A stretch of 64,000 nucleotides of DNA, taken from Unio delphinus. Lineage: Eukaryota > Mollusca > Bivalvia > Unionida > Unionidae. The notes under the pieces are model-generated. The model saw only the letters and a list, made by a program, of their open reading frames with translations. It was not told where the DNA came from and did no database searches. The DNA is taken from positions 5,171,501-5,235,500 of the forward strand of contig JAQISU010000036.1 of the NCBI GenBank assembly GCA_029339505.1. Reading direction: 5' to 3'. Positions 1-11,567 of the stretch are shown here, piece by piece. The number at the start of each line of letters is the position of its first letter. The stretch's first letter is position 1. The translations under genes were made by a program, and so were the position numbers.

Positions 1-447
1 GTGCGTACACCAATGCAGGCGATTCCTATATAGAAAAGAGCCTGTGTCCCCGCTGTTCCACTAGCCTTCCCCTATTCCCAAGAGGTACAAAGGGTGGGAA
101 ATAGTTACAGTACAGCACAATTACAACAGTACAAGACAATTACAACAATCAACATTAAGTAGCCCTAAGAAAGGCTGAACATCAAGTAGCCCTAAGGGCT
201 GTTATGTAGTCTAGTCCTCCACGTTTTCCCTCGATGTCAGTGATAGCATCAATGGCTCCATTTGGTGTCCTTAGAATATTGTTTATGCACTCATATTTCA
301 TTAAAGTCCAGTTCAAGGTAATTATCGAATAATTTTGAATATTAAGTGCCATTAGCTTTTAATTCTGACAGGAAACAGGTTGGAAAAGGAGGGTGATGTT
401 AATATGGAGCTTTTTCCCAGACTACACTTATTTGTTATATGTTAAGC

Positions 448-1240
448 CTATATAGCGGTAATCTTTGTCAGAACCATGATCACGATGTGAGTGTAGACTC
501 GCAAGGCGCGGATAAGTTCAGTATGAACTCAATATCGACACCCACCTAGGTCACAACTCCAACAGAGTCACAGGCTAGTGTTAAACTAATTATTAAGTAA
601 TTAGTTATTGTTAATAGAACTATTTTAATATTTATAATGTTAATAATAATTAAATCCTATCCGATTAATTTAGTATTGTATTTCAATAGAGTCTATACAG
701 CGGTGATCTCTGTCAGAACCATGATCATGAGTGAGTGTAAACTCGCAAGGCGCGGATAAGTTCATTATGAACTTAATATCGACACCCACAATGATCAGAC
801 ATCCAACATAGTCACAGGCTAGCCTTAGATTTGAGTATGAATTAACTATTTAATAAATTTATTTTTAATTTTTGGATTCGTAGGCGGTATCCTCTGTTAG
901 GTTTATGAATAAGAGTGTGTGTAAAATCGCAGGCGCGTATAATCCATTATGAATCCCCTAGTTACACGAACCCTTATACACGTCCCCCTCACAGAGCCAC
1001 TGGCCAGTCTTGCGCAATTTCTAATTGATTTATATTAAATTATTTTAGGTTGTAAATGAGTCTAATGTATTTACTATAGACAATATCAACTTTAGACTTT
1101 GTGGGCGGTGTTGTCTTCTAGAGTCATGAGTACGAGTGTGTGTGAAATCGCAGGCGCGTATAATCCATTAAGAATCCCTTAGTTACACGAACCCATACTC
1201 ACTCCCCCCCTCACAGACCCATCAACCAGTCTTAATCGCA
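448..1240. repeat. Four diverged ~130 bp repeat units separated by AT-rich spacers
   Basis: Units lie at about 448-590, 690-825, 880-1012 and 1102-1237. Each starts with a GCGGT-type box, then CTCTGT-like, GAGTGT/GTGTGT, CGCA-GGCGCG and ACAC-rich boxes, and ends ACAGAG-CCA-GGC/CCAGTCTT. Units 1 and 2 resemble each other more than units 3 and 4, which form a second pair. Spacers are unrelated AT-rich DNA of 60-110 bp. Start and end boxes (CTCTGT with ACAGAG) and inner boxes (GTG-GTGT with ACACCCAC in units 1-2; GTGTAA with TTACAC in units 3-4) could pair. The block lies just downstream, on the minus strand, of the LINE coding region, so it may be its 3' untranslated region or an older tandem array. 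I do not recognise the family. Confidence 0.8.
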
Positions 1241-1357
1241 ATGTCTATTTCAATTTTTAGTATCCTATGTTAAAATTATATTTTATCAATTAGGTTTGAA
1301 TTAATAAGGAAATCAATTATGTGTTTAGCAGTTAATTGTATATTAGGTTGTGTTAAA

Positions 1358-4300
1358 TTAAGTATATTTTGGATATATACTTGTTGAGTTCTCTAATTTT
1401 TGTTGTTTCTTAAACATGTTTCTATGTATAATATTATCTATACATGTATTGATTATATGGTCTAGATCTTCTGGTTTCTTACATTTAAAGCAGTTTATGT
1501 TATGGAGGAATGGTCCTAAATATTTACCAAAGCTGTTAGCCAGCTTTGTTTTTCCTATCATTATCCTATTCATTTTAATTTGTTCCCTCCTTGCATTACC
1601 TAGTATTATTGCTGTTCTTTTAACAGTTTTGATAACATTATATAATACTCTCCCTTTGTTGGATAAGCTCCAGGAGTTTTGCCATATGTTATTTATCATA
1701 TCATGTATTAACCTATATAATTCCGTATGACTATACTGCAATGGGTCAAAATATAGTTCATTTAGTTTGTCATTAGCCAATTGATCAGCTACTTCATTTC
1801 CTTTTATATCTATGTGTGAAGGTACCCATAGAAAATCACTATAATATTTTGTGTTTTTAGTTTAGTTATTTGATATTGTAATTGATAAAGGAAGTTTTTC
1901 CTACTATTAGAGTTATTATTATTAATAGTTTTTAGGACACTAAGCGAGTCACTGACAATTAGAGCTTTTGATGGTTTATTTTGTTGAATCCACATCAGGG
2001 CTTGTAGTATAGCCCAAAATTCAACACTATATATGGAACAATAGTCTGGTAAGCGTTTGCCTTCATTTATTTGTAAATTAGGTATGACCCATGCTGCTGC
2101 TGTTCTTGCAGGATCAATTGTTTTAGAACCATCAGTATAAATATTTTAATGGTTTTTATATTTATTATTTAGCTTTTCATTTAGAATCTTTTTCAAAAAA
2201 TGTGAATTCTGCATTGTATTACCCTGATTTAGTAAGGAGAGATCTACGTGTATATAATTCAGTCTCCAGGGAATTATAATTGGAGGTTTGATTTTTTGTA
2301 CTTGAAAAATATCCACAGGGAGTTTGGTTTTTATATTATTTATTTCTATACCAAAGGAGTTAAAATATTTACCTCGTTTTATTAGTGGTTTATTGCATTT
2401 TTTTAAAAATTTGTAATGTGGGGTGAGTTTCCTTATGAGTTGACGAACGAGCGACATATCTCAACATGATCTCTTGTCTTTTCAAATGAAGTGGAAGTTC
2501 ACCAGCCAGGACCTGTAATTCCTCTGTGGATGTAGATGGCAATGCCCCAGTTGCTATAAGGAGGGCTTTTCGTTGTACTTGTGTAATTTTTTTGAGTAGT
2601 GTTGATGATGCCGTGGCGTAAATATGACACCCATACTCAATCTTAGATCGAATAAGTGATCTATATAAGGTAATTATTGTTTTTTGGCAGGCACCCCAAT
2701 GTGTACCTTGGATACTTTTAATTAGATTAAGGTCTAAATTACACCTTCTAATTAGGTCTGTAATATGATATGACCATTTCATGTGTTGGTCAAAGTACAT
2801 TCCTAAAAAATTAACTACCTTTACAAATGTTATATCTTGATTTTGTAAGGTGAGTTTTATATATATTCTATTATGTTTATAAGGGGTAAATAGTACAGCT
2901 ACTGTTTTTTTGGTGTGAAAATTTAAATCCCCATTTATCAGCCCAGTTGTCTATATTATCTAAACTGTTTTGTAGTTCAGCAATATGATTTGGATTTGAT
3001 GGGTAACCTGCTCTCCATAGGGCACTATCATCAGCAAATTGTATAAGTCCAACTTGCAGAGTAGCTACATTTTTATCCAAGTTATTTATCATAATATTAA
3101 ATAGGGTAGGGCTGAGTACACTTCCTTGAGGGGTACCATTTTCTAAACTGTACTTTTCAGAATAAGTTGTTCCTACCCTAGTAATAATTTTACGATCAAT
3201 TAGAAAGTTATTTATGAAATTATATATATTGCCAGTTATACCATATTGGTTTAATTTAGTTAATAATCCCTTAGTCCAAACTAAATCGAATGCTTTTTCC
3301 ATATCTAAAAAGACAGCAATAAGGTTTCTGTTTTTACGTTAATGGTTATTGAAAGCAAGCTTAATGGCAGATTCTAATTTAATTAATTGATCTATAGTAG
3401 ATATATTATTACGAAAACCACATTGATTGTTAGATATTAGATTATTACTTTCTAAATGATATTTAAGCCTATTATTGATAATAATTTCCATAACTTTACA
3501 TATGTTATTTGTAAGGGAAATAGGCCTATATGAATTAACATCATTTCTATCTTTATTTGGTTTTAATATTGGGATAACTACTGCTGTTTTCCATTGTATG
3601 GGGAGTTTTCCAGTTTTCCAAATCTTATTATACATATTTGATATTATTTGTATAAAGTTAATAGGCAATTTTTTGTAAATTGAATACCCTATTGTATCCT
3701 CTCCAGGTGAGGTGTATTTTTTAGTTTTAAGGGCTTGATACCATTCATTGATAGTAATTTCATCATTTAAATAAGAGTTTTTAGTCCCTAAATCTGTAAA
3801 TGTATGTTTATATTCTTTTTCAACTTTATTTCTATGTTCCTGGAACTTTTGTGTAATTTGTATTACTGCTCATAGCTTGAAAGTGTATTGCTAATGAGTC
3901 AGCTTGCTCTTCATGGTTACTGGTATTATTAATTTTAGGTGCATTATTAGTATGTTTACCCCTAATTATTCTAATTTTATCCCAGACTTGTTTTGAATTA
4001 GTTTTATAATCTAAGCTGCTACAATATATTTGCCATGTAATAATTTTAGCCTGTTTTATTGCATATTTTAATTCAGTGTCACATTTTTTATACTCTTTAA
4101 AATGCTCAGTATTATTTGTACGTTTAAACCTTTTTAATGCTTTTCACTTATTTTGTCTAATATTATTGATTTCATCTGTCCACCAAGGGACACTAAGTTT
4201 ATTGGGTTTACAATTTGTTTTTGGAATAGAGACATTAGCTGCCCTTATTATTGCATTTTTAATATTTTCATAATATTGATCTATATCATTACTTTGAAGA

Positions 4301-5164
4301 TCTTCAAGTTTTTCTTTTTTAATATTTTGTTGGAAGTTATCCCAATCTGAATTTGTATAATTCCATTTAGGGATTTTGTTATTAGTTTCTAATTGGGCAG
4401 AGTTTTGTAGAGTAGTTATGATGAGAAAGTGGTCACTTCCCATCGTGTCAGTTTGATCTACACTCCATGTTGCTATTTGTGCAAGTTTAGGAGTGCATAG
4501 AGTAAGATCTATGGCTGATAAAGTGTCATCTACCGGATTAAGTCTTGTTTTTGTACCATCATTAATTATTACAAGATTAGTTTCATTACTCCACTTTTCA
4601 AGTCTCCTACCTCTATTATTTGTTATTTCATCCCCCCCCCCATAGTTCATTATGTGCATTAAAGTCACCTAATACAATTGCCTGATTATTACCTATGTGT
4701 AATTTAAGTGCTTGTAGTGCACTGTTATGTGTTTCTTTAATATCTCTTCCTGGATCATAAAAATTATATAAAATAATTTTAGTTTTGCCCGTATTAATTG
4801 AAAGGGCCTGTAATTCAATTTGGGAATTTTTCATTTTATCCGAGTCTATTGGAATTACTGAGGCTGATGGAATATTATTACTTAAATAAACAACTAATCC
4901 CCCCCCCCCCCCCCCTTGTCCTTCTTTTCTATGTTGAAAGTATCCAGGAGCATATCCTTGAATAGATGGTAATGATTTGGTGTTATGAGTTAATTTAGTT
5001 TCCTGGATACAAATAATGTCAGGTTTAATTGGTGTATTTATGAGTTTTAATTTTACTTCATTAATATTAGTTATTAGGCCTCGAGCATTCCATTGCCATA
5101 TTATTAGATTTAGTTTAGGTTTGTTTATATTTCTATTGCTATTTTCTATTGTTGTACTATTCAT
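1358..5164 (-). pseudogene. LINE ORF2: endonuclease - reverse transcriptase - RNase H, broken
   Basis: The product would nick target DNA and copy the element RNA by target-primed reverse transcription. Visible pieces in order: endonuclease start IIWQWNARGL and IQETKL (about 5110-4980), GDFNAHNELWG (about 4665), SDHF endonuclease motif (about 4435); RT fingers SYRPISL (about 3535), GFRNNIST (about 3420), palm LFNIMIN and the catalytic QFADDSALW (about 3040); RNase H segment ALIVSDSLSVLK (about 1945); C-terminal CFKCKKPEDLDHIINTC (about 1480-1430). At least six frame breaks or stops separate these pieces, at about 4640, 3850-4140, 3668, 3339-3302, 2457-2390 and 1995-1780. All expected catalytic blocks are recognisable but no long ORF remains. 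Confidence 0.85.
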
Positions 5165-5187
5165 GTTGGGGAAATATCTTTTTAGTT

Positions 5188-7203
5188 TTAATACCCTCTT
5201 CTGTGTTGTAAAAGGGCATGGAGCCCATTTGTGAGGGTAGATAAGTAATCTATATTCTTATTGGTTGCGTTACTAAAGTAACGACCTATTTCTGTTATAG
5301 CTAATCCTATTGTAGGGAGTGTGAGATTGTTGGTCAAATCAATGGTTGTTTCGGTTTGTGTTTGAGTGTCACATTTCAATTGATCTCGTTGAATAGCTAT
5401 GTCTGTTGTTGTAATAGTGTTCGTTTTATTTTGAGTGTTTAATTTGTTAGTTTCATTATGTTCCTTTTTAGCATTTATTTTGCTATGCTTGTGCAAACAT
5501 ATTTCTTGTTTGGCCTTATTATATGTCCAATTATTAATATTCATTGCGGAGACTATTTCTCTCTCCATTATTGCATTTGGACATATTGGAGAGTTAACTG
5601 GGTGCTCTCCCTTACAGTTTGCACATTTGGTTTTTTCCCTTTTACATGTCCCCATGTGTGGCCCCCCTCACAGTTTTCACATAAGTGTTTAAAGGTGCAA
5701 GCGACCTTATAGAGTCCCCAGTGCTGAAACTCGGTACAAAATCTTGCTTTATTCATAAATGGTTGGGTTTTATATCAAATACCCATGGGTCCAAGTTTAA
5801 TTATCGATGGTAGTGGAGTAAGAGTCTCTATTACTGTAACTCTTTGATTTCTGGTTTGTTTATTTTTTCCTATTTTGTAGTTTGTGATAAAGTTATTGCC
5901 TCCCTCTACCAGTTTATCTTTAATTTCCTGGTTGCTACTCTTCACTAATTGACCTTTTAGTTTGAGGACTGCTTTATATTTAATTGGTTGTGATTGTTGT
6001 TGTTGTTGTTGCTGTAGATTGCCCTGCGTATTTCCTTCCTTTTCTGTTTCTTCCTTGCTTTGTGTTGTTAAGTTGTTGTTGTTGTTTTTATTTGTGCATT
6101 TTCTTTGCACTGTTTGTGGAGTTTTTGCTTTTTTTTATGCAGCTCCACGGTTACCGGCATGCCGCATATGTTTGTTATTTCTAAGTACTTGGCTACTTGA
6201 GCACGTGTACTACAATGCATGATGATATAGTTGGTTTTAGGGCGAATAATTTTACTTTGCCCTGTGTGAACCTTAAGTAATGCCTTAGCAATACTTACGG
6301 TTGTTAAGTCGAATAGTGAATTGGTTTTGCTCTTTATAAATACTGTCATATCAACATTGTGATAATGTTTATATGTTTGTTTGCTTTTATTGCTATAAGA
6401 GCTTGTTTGTTTGGTTGATTATTGCTTGCTTAAGTTTGCGTCTACTTTTACAGATGATTTAGGCGTATACCTTCTAAATTTGGGATCTAGAGGCTGTTTT
6501 CCTTTTCCTATGTATGATTGTTGTTCAGTTTCAAAGTATTTAGGGGGATGGGTTTCCCTGTTTCATAGCATTTTGGGGGGGAGTGATTTTTTTTATTCTC
6601 TTTCATACTTGTATGATGAGAAGGGCCTGGAGTTTGACTGTTATGGAACATTGTAACTTTGCCAGCTGCGAGCTGACCTACTTTCCGCTCTTTCCTAACA
6701 ATTTGGGCGTAGGTAAATTTCGCCTTATGTAGATTTTGTCCTATGTGCTCCATGTTGTTCTCTATCAAATTGACGGGTTTAGGTAGTGTAGTAGTACTTT
6801 TTGCCTTCTTCGTTTTAATCCCTATCATTTGTGTAGGACTAGTTTGGAACAGATTAGCGGAGTCAGGGGTGGGTGGCCGATATGGCAGAGTATCATCTAG
6901 TGATTGAGTTTGAATCACTGTTTCCTCTAAGTCACATTTTGAATAAACAATATTAATTCCTACAGGTTTGTTTGTTTTTTCCAACGAATGTTCATTAATG
7001 AAGTTATCCCCCAGATTGAATCTTATTGCAGATAGTGGGTTCAGTTTATCAGCCTGTTGGTTACGTAGGGTGTATTCCGGTGTAAAAAGGAAACTGAATT
7101 GTTTCAACTGTACTGCTCTTTTGTTAGTTTTAAGACATAGTGTCAATAACTCCAATTTTGATGTCCGGATTCGCACAAGAAGGCTTGTCAGCAGTGTTAA
7201 CAT
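5188..7203 (-). pseudogene. LINE ORF1: gag-like nucleic-acid-binding protein, broken
   Basis: This is the RNA-binding partner of the LINE ORF2. The N-terminal part (7203-6508) is a polar 230-residue stretch with no recognised fold. A middle part (6349-5775) carries a short RRM-like/linker region and a Gln-rich tract. The C-terminal part has cysteine-rich knuckles: one around 5740-5680 ending CENCEGGH, and CANCKGEHPVNSPIC around 5625-5580, as in I/Jockey-type gag proteins. Frame changes occur near 6508-6349, 6110-6068, 5775-5756 and 5655-5568. It is immediately upstream of ORF2 on the same strand, the normal arrangement. A CAA/CAG-type run (about 5985-6010) gives the poly-Gln stretch. Confidence 0.75.
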
Positions 7204-7310
7204 TGGACTTGGCTAAGTACGCGAGTCTTGCATTAGCTCGATACATTTTATTGTAGTTATTTGATGAAAGTTTTAAGAATATGATAATTAGGATATTACA
7301 AGATTCAGTC

Positions 7311-7608
7311 AAAATTTATTAATTAACGTAGTTTGAGACAATGAAAGGTTAAACAGAAGAGTTTAGTTGAGTTTTATATAGGTTAACAGAGAATTCAAGC
7401 TAGTGGTACTCAAGTTTTAACCCGTAGGTTTAAGTAAATACCTAAATTATCGTTGTTTGAAGCTGGATTAATTATTCTTGAATAATATCTGTAATCCTTT
7501 GCAAAAAGATCTTGACTTGTTGTATGGAATGGTAGACGCTATTAAAGATTCACTGTGAAATCGTGGTTCCCGAAAACAGGTGATAGGTTCTGCTACTGCG
7601 CGGTTTTC
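7311..7608. other. Non-coding segment, probable 5' leader of the I-type LINE
   Basis: This stretch lies between the first recognisable ORF1 codons of the I-type LINE and the poly-T run that ends the neighbouring element on the other side. No ORF, RNA gene or repeat was recognised. By position it should hold the 5' untranslated region and internal promoter of the LINE. Confidence 0.4.
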
Positions 7609-7680
7609 TTTTTTTTTTTTTATGGAGAGGACTCCTTACCCTGATCTTTGCAAACCATTTTTAAGGTAAGGGCTCTCCAT
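7609..7680 (-). repeat. Poly-A tract plus 3' hairpin ending the Tx1-like element
   Basis: On the minus strand an inverted repeat (arms 7665-7680 and 7622-7640, pairing ATGGAGAGCCCTTACC with GGTAAGGAGTCCTCTCCAT) with a loop of about 24 nt is followed directly by 13 A residues (7621-7609). A hairpin followed by an A-tail is the kind of end used for template recognition by LINE reverse transcriptases. It is oriented as the 3' end of the ORF1-bearing segment at 7891-9105. Confidence 0.5.
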
Positions 7681-7722
7681 TGATTTTAGAAGGATGTTAT
7701 GCTATATTGGTTGTGTAAATGG

Positions 7723-7730
<8 letters not shown>

Positions 7731-7783
<53 letters not shown>
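7731..7783. repeat. (AT)n microsatellite
   Basis: About 26 AT units lie inside the A/T-rich tail of the Tx1-like element. Neighbouring bases to 7890 are a further imperfect poly-T/A stretch. Confidence 0.95.
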
Positions 7784-7784
<1 letters not shown>

Positions 7785-7890
7785 CGGTATTAGTCCCATC
7801 TCAAACAAATACCAAATTTTTTGGTTGTTTTATATATATATTTTTTTCTATTTTCTTTTATTTTTTTATTTTTTTTTTTTTTTATTTTTT

Positions 7891-9105
7891 TTATTCTAGC
7901 TCTTCATCAAAGTATAATGCTTCCATCATTAATCTATCTGCGTCTTTTCATCTTCTCCTTTCTTCTTTTCTTCTCTCTTTCTTCCCCATTTCCAGTATCT
8001 GCTCGGCTGTTAAGTCTTGTTCTGGGTTCTCCGTTTCATTTATTGCACTGTTCTCTTTAAAGATGTGTATTGTCTTTATTCTCTTGGCTTGTTGTTCTGA
8101 TTTTTGTTCTTTTTTGTTCTGACTTTCTCTCATGGTATCCGCATTGGGTTTCTTGATTATTGGTCCCACTTCAACCCTGCAAATTGCGCTGCTCGTATTA
8201 GCTTTAAGTTCTTCATCTGTGGCCGATATTCTTATTTTTTGTTCTGAGGTAGTTTTGTTTTCTGCCCTATCTTTTTCTATTTCTTTTGGATTTTGCCTTT
8301 TGTCCCTCTGGTGTTCTGGTTGTTGTTGTTGTTGTTGTTGTAGTTGTTTTGTCTTCGTACCTCTGGTGGTTTTTTGGTTTTCCTGCAGTTGTTGACTGGT
8401 GTTATCTTGTCCTGGATTTGTTGCTGTTGTTTGCATAAATGGTATTACTTGTGTCCCCATAATACATTTCTTTGGTGCATGACCCGTTTCACCACATTTA
8501 TTACATTTCCTGTGGTATATGCATCCTTTATAACAGGTTGTTACTAGGAAGCCATGTATGAAACAGGCTATTTTGATTAAGGGTAGTTTTGTCCTTTCAA
8601 TTTCCAGAATCCTGGTTTCATTGAAAACGTTTAAACCTGGTATTTGTCCCATCCTTGATTTTTCCACTTTTTTTCCTTATTTCTCCTCAATACGTTGTAC
8701 AACAATCTCTGTTTGTATTTCTATCGGTATACCTGTTATGTGAAGTTCTGCTGTTTGCTTTTTGATTCTCCTAAAAATTGAATCTGGACTCTTAATAATG
8801 GCTATATGTCCACAAAATATAGTCTCTCCGTGTGGGTATATAGGTGTTTCTTCCATATAGCGTATGTGATATCTATTTCTTACATAGTTGATGGAGTATA
8901 CATTTGCCAATAACCTCTCATCGTGTATCTTTAGATGTGCTAGTATTGATGTTGCACTTGGCCTTCCTGCTCCGCTCATGTCTGGGAATAAAGCTTCATG
9001 TGTCCCATGTTTGTAGCTGCATTCTATATATTCTCCACCATTTAATTAAATTCGCCTTGTTTTGAAGTACTTCTGTAGATGTAACATGGTTCTCCTTGCC
9101 GACAT
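7891..9105 (-). pseudogene. Tx1/L1-type LINE ORF1 (CCHC nucleic-acid-binding protein), ORF2 missing
   Basis: A candidate start is MSARRT at 9105. The frame runs with in-frame TAA codons at about 9043 and 8677 and a frame change at about 7945, ending EELE-stop at 7891. Recognisable parts are an RRM-like stretch with ELHITGIPIEI (about 8740) and a CCHC knuckle CNKCGETGHAPKKC (about 8505-8465), followed by a Gln-rich and then a highly charged tail (KKERRKEERRR). This layout is that of ORF1 proteins of Tx1-clade LINEs. On the minus strand it is followed not by an ORF2 but by an A/T-rich stretch, an (AT)n tract, a hairpin and poly-A. It could therefore be an ORF1-only derivative or simply a deleted copy. 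It could also belong to the same family as the RT fragment at 9410-10690, which lies on its 5' side. Confidence 0.7.
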
Positions 9106-9227
9106 TTTTTTCCTGTGCTATTGCGTCTTACTTGTTTATCTGTGACGTCTGAAGTCAGCCTACTTTGTATCCGTTTCTGTCTTATTTCTTTGAGTATTAG
9201 TATATTATTTTTTTCTCTCTGTAGTAT

Positions 9228-9412
9228 TCATTTAGTGGTAGTTGAGATTCCTGTGGATTTCCTAGCCGTTTGCTTGGTCCTTGCCATTTTTTGTGATTGG
9301 GATAGACAGTAAGTCGACTTCTCAACTACAAGTACTGGAATCTGCGTGGTTTTCTAAGCGAGGCCTGAATAACACATCTGCACAGCACAAAGCCGAATAG
9401 GCGAATGACCAA
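9228..9412 (-). pseudogene. Histone H3 gene fragment: 5' leader and first 13 codons
   Basis: Reading down from 9287 on the minus strand, the codons give MARTKQTARKSTG (9287-9249), exactly the start of histone H3 (initiator Met plus residues 1-12, including Lys4 and Lys9). The next codons give ISTTTK and a TGA at 9228, so homology to H3 stops where Gly13 is expected. About 115 nt upstream, the minus strand reads TCATTCG (9408-9402), which matches the conserved cap-site box of invertebrate histone genes. The segment therefore looks like an H3 transcription start, leader and first codons, cut off on both sides by LINE sequence: RT fragment upstream, ORF1 region downstream. It cannot make H3. It is out of frame with the downstream ORF1. 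Confidence 0.75.
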
Positions 9413-10690
9413 TGTATTTCGGTATCAATGGTTTTTAGTGTTTTATTGTTAATGTCCACATAGTTTATAAGGTATGTCAAATTTGAATACATATATGTTT
9501 TTGCAACCTGTGAACGTTCTATTAAACTAAGTGGCTGAAGTGCCCGGATATTTATTACTTCTTTTACTTTCCTTTTAACTTTTAAAAGGTTTTCATTTTC
9601 CTCATTTGCCCCAAAGAATATCCCCAGGGCTTTCACTCTATTTCTAATAAGATTGGGGGGGGGGGGGGTAACCAGGGTGGTTTCCCCTCCAGTTTTCTAT
9701 TTTTAGTATCTCCGTTTTCTCGTGGTTTATTTGTGATCCTGATGCTCTCCCAAAGGCCTCGTATTCCTTTTGTAGGTGTTTAAAAGAATTTGGATCATTA
9801 ATGAATTTCGTACAATCATCAGCATTTTGGAGCATTTTAAATTCGTTCTGTAAGTTAGGAATTTTTATTCCTTTAATATTAGTATTGTTCCTGATCTTTA
9901 TACTCAGAATTTCAATTGCTATTACATATAATAGCATTGATAGTGGGCAACCTTGCCTCACTGATCGTTGTATTTCAAATGTATGGGTTTTCACCCCGTT
10001 TACATGTACATTTGCAGTTATTTCATTGTACATTATTTTGGTCCAATTTAGGAAATTATTTCCAAATCCAAATTTTTCCAGTACTTTTTTTGTTTTATTA
10101 TGTTCTAATCTGTCAAAAGCTTTTTCCTGGTCGAAAAGTACCATGGCACATTTCGAGTTTGTTGTGTTTATAAAATATATTATTTTCCTAATGTTAAGTA
10201 TATTGTTATGTATACTTCTATTTTTTGCATAATTGATTAGTGTTTACTATGGTGTTTATTCCGTGGTTAATCCTATTAGCCAAAATTCTACTCAGTATTT
10301 TGTAGTCTGTGTTAAGGAGGGAGATGGGCCTCCAGTTTTTTAAGTCAGTTTTGTCCCCGTTCCCTTTGTATATTAAGGTAATCAGGCCCTCCCGCATTGT
10401 TTTAGTTATTTTGTCATTTTTTAGTAAAAGGTTATTAAATAAAGTTTCTAATATTGATGCCACCTCACTTTGGAATTTCTTGTAGAATTCCGCGGTGAGG
10501 CCATCTCGCCCTGGTGTTTTACCTTTTTGCAAGCTCTTTTATTGTGGTTTTAACTTCCTAAACAGAAATGAGCTCATCGCACCGTTTCTTGTGCTCTGAT
10601 GAGATCATTTCGCACTGTGTTGAATTTAAGTATTGCATGATTATGTCATTGTCTATGTTTTGAGAATTTAAAATAGATGGATTTTATTCA
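9410..10690 (-). pseudogene. Tx1/L1-type LINE ORF2 fragment (reverse transcriptase domain)
   Basis: Minus-strand pieces at 10690-10535, 10532-10218, 10144-9644 and 9636-9410 read as one RT: KTPGRDGLTAEFYKKF (about 10525), NWRPISLLNTDYK (about 10340), DQEKAFDRLEH (about 10130), RQGCPLSMLLY (about 9960), then NADD where F/YADD is expected (about 9815), and a thumb region ending LINYVDINNKTLKTIDTEIH (about 9410). The Y/F to N change at the catalytic box, frame breaks at about 10535, 10218 and 9640, and loss of both the endonuclease and the C-terminal region show a dead, doubly truncated copy. Its downstream end meets the histone H3 fragment. A poly-G/C run (9655-9668) marks one frameshift. Confidence 0.8.
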
Positions 10691-11004
10691 TACATAATCA
10701 GTATAAAAATTTTCAAGTAACAAGTTCAACATCATTTTTAATAACAATTGTTGTAATACATGCTCATGGTAAACAACATTTTGTTTACATCAACTAACAT
10801 AGTTTACTTAATTATAAAATTTCCATCCAACATATAATTTACTGTCATACTGCTTTGTCAAGGACTATACATTATTTTAAAAGTGGAAACAAAAGAAAAT
10901 AAGTAAACTCTAAACGTTTAGTTTAACGACTTTTATATCTAAAATGGTGGTAAGCTCTTATCTTAAAAAACTATATGCCCAAAGATATTTGTGTGCGTGT
11001 GTGT

Positions 11005-11103
<99 letters not shown>

Positions 11104-11567
11104 GTCAAAAACAGGTGGACTTTTTTAATTGAAAAATGACACCTCACAAGGTCACATTATAAACACAACTCATACATTAAACTTAATACATAAATAAATT
11201 TCACTGAAAATTTGCACATCACAAATTTGCTTACTGCCGAACACAAGTAAAGATTTATGAAATTAACATCTCCAATGGTTACACTACAAAGTCATCTATA
11301 AGTTACATACAAACTTGATAGCAAACTCACTCCTTTGCACAAATGATCACAAGCAACTTACAAATATTTAACGACAAAATATTTTACACCTGGTAACTAT
11401 AACAATATTTGTAACATATATAACACTTGGAATAGTACACATCTGTAACATCACATCGCTTTCTTGACACCATTTAAACAAATTATATGATCAACAGTTT
11501 CCTCGTGCAGATGCTTCACATGAACAAATAGGTGCAATTTAAAGCATTTGGGGTGTTGCTGCAAAGT
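10691..11567. other. Non-coding AT-rich stretch with compound microsatellite
   Basis: A (GT)n-(CA)n-(TA)n compound microsatellite occupies about 10990-11102. Otherwise I see no ORF, RNA gene or recognisable repeat. Confidence 0.7.
10990..11102. repeat. Compound (GT)n(CA)n(TA)n microsatellite
   Basis: GTGTGTGT is followed by about ten CA units and then about 38 TA/AT units. The GT and CA halves are self-complementary and could form a hairpin. Confidence 0.95.

Larger units (their letters stand above)
1358..7310 (-). mobile_element. I-type non-LTR retrotransposon (LINE), decayed copy
   Basis: Read on the minus strand, the order is ORF1 with cysteine knuckles (7203-5188), AP-type endonuclease (5164-4144), reverse transcriptase (3668-2400), RNase H (1995-1810) and a C-terminal Cys/His segment (1780-1358). 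Endonuclease plus a downstream RNase H in one element is typical of the I superfamily (I/Nimb/Jockey-related). The reading frame is broken in many places, including two long C/G homopolymer runs in the endonuclease (4629-4640 and 4901-4915), so the copy is inactive. The 5' end is probably near 7300-7600, just after a poly-A tract belonging to the preceding element. The 3' end is not defined. Confidence 0.85.

Noticed and set aside
448..1240. CRISPR-like or bacterial repeat array
   Set aside because: Units are about 130 bp, diverged and irregularly spaced, in a eukaryotic genome.
7694..8122. Plus-strand ORFs over the (AT)n/poly-T region
   Set aside because: Low-complexity shadow of the minus-strand LINE ORF1 and its A-rich tail.
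9249..9287. H3 tail as a designed N-terminus (histone mimic) of the LINE ORF1
   Set aside because: The H3-like frame hits TGA after 19 codons and is out of frame with ORF1. An H3 gene fragment with a cap-box-like leader explains it better.
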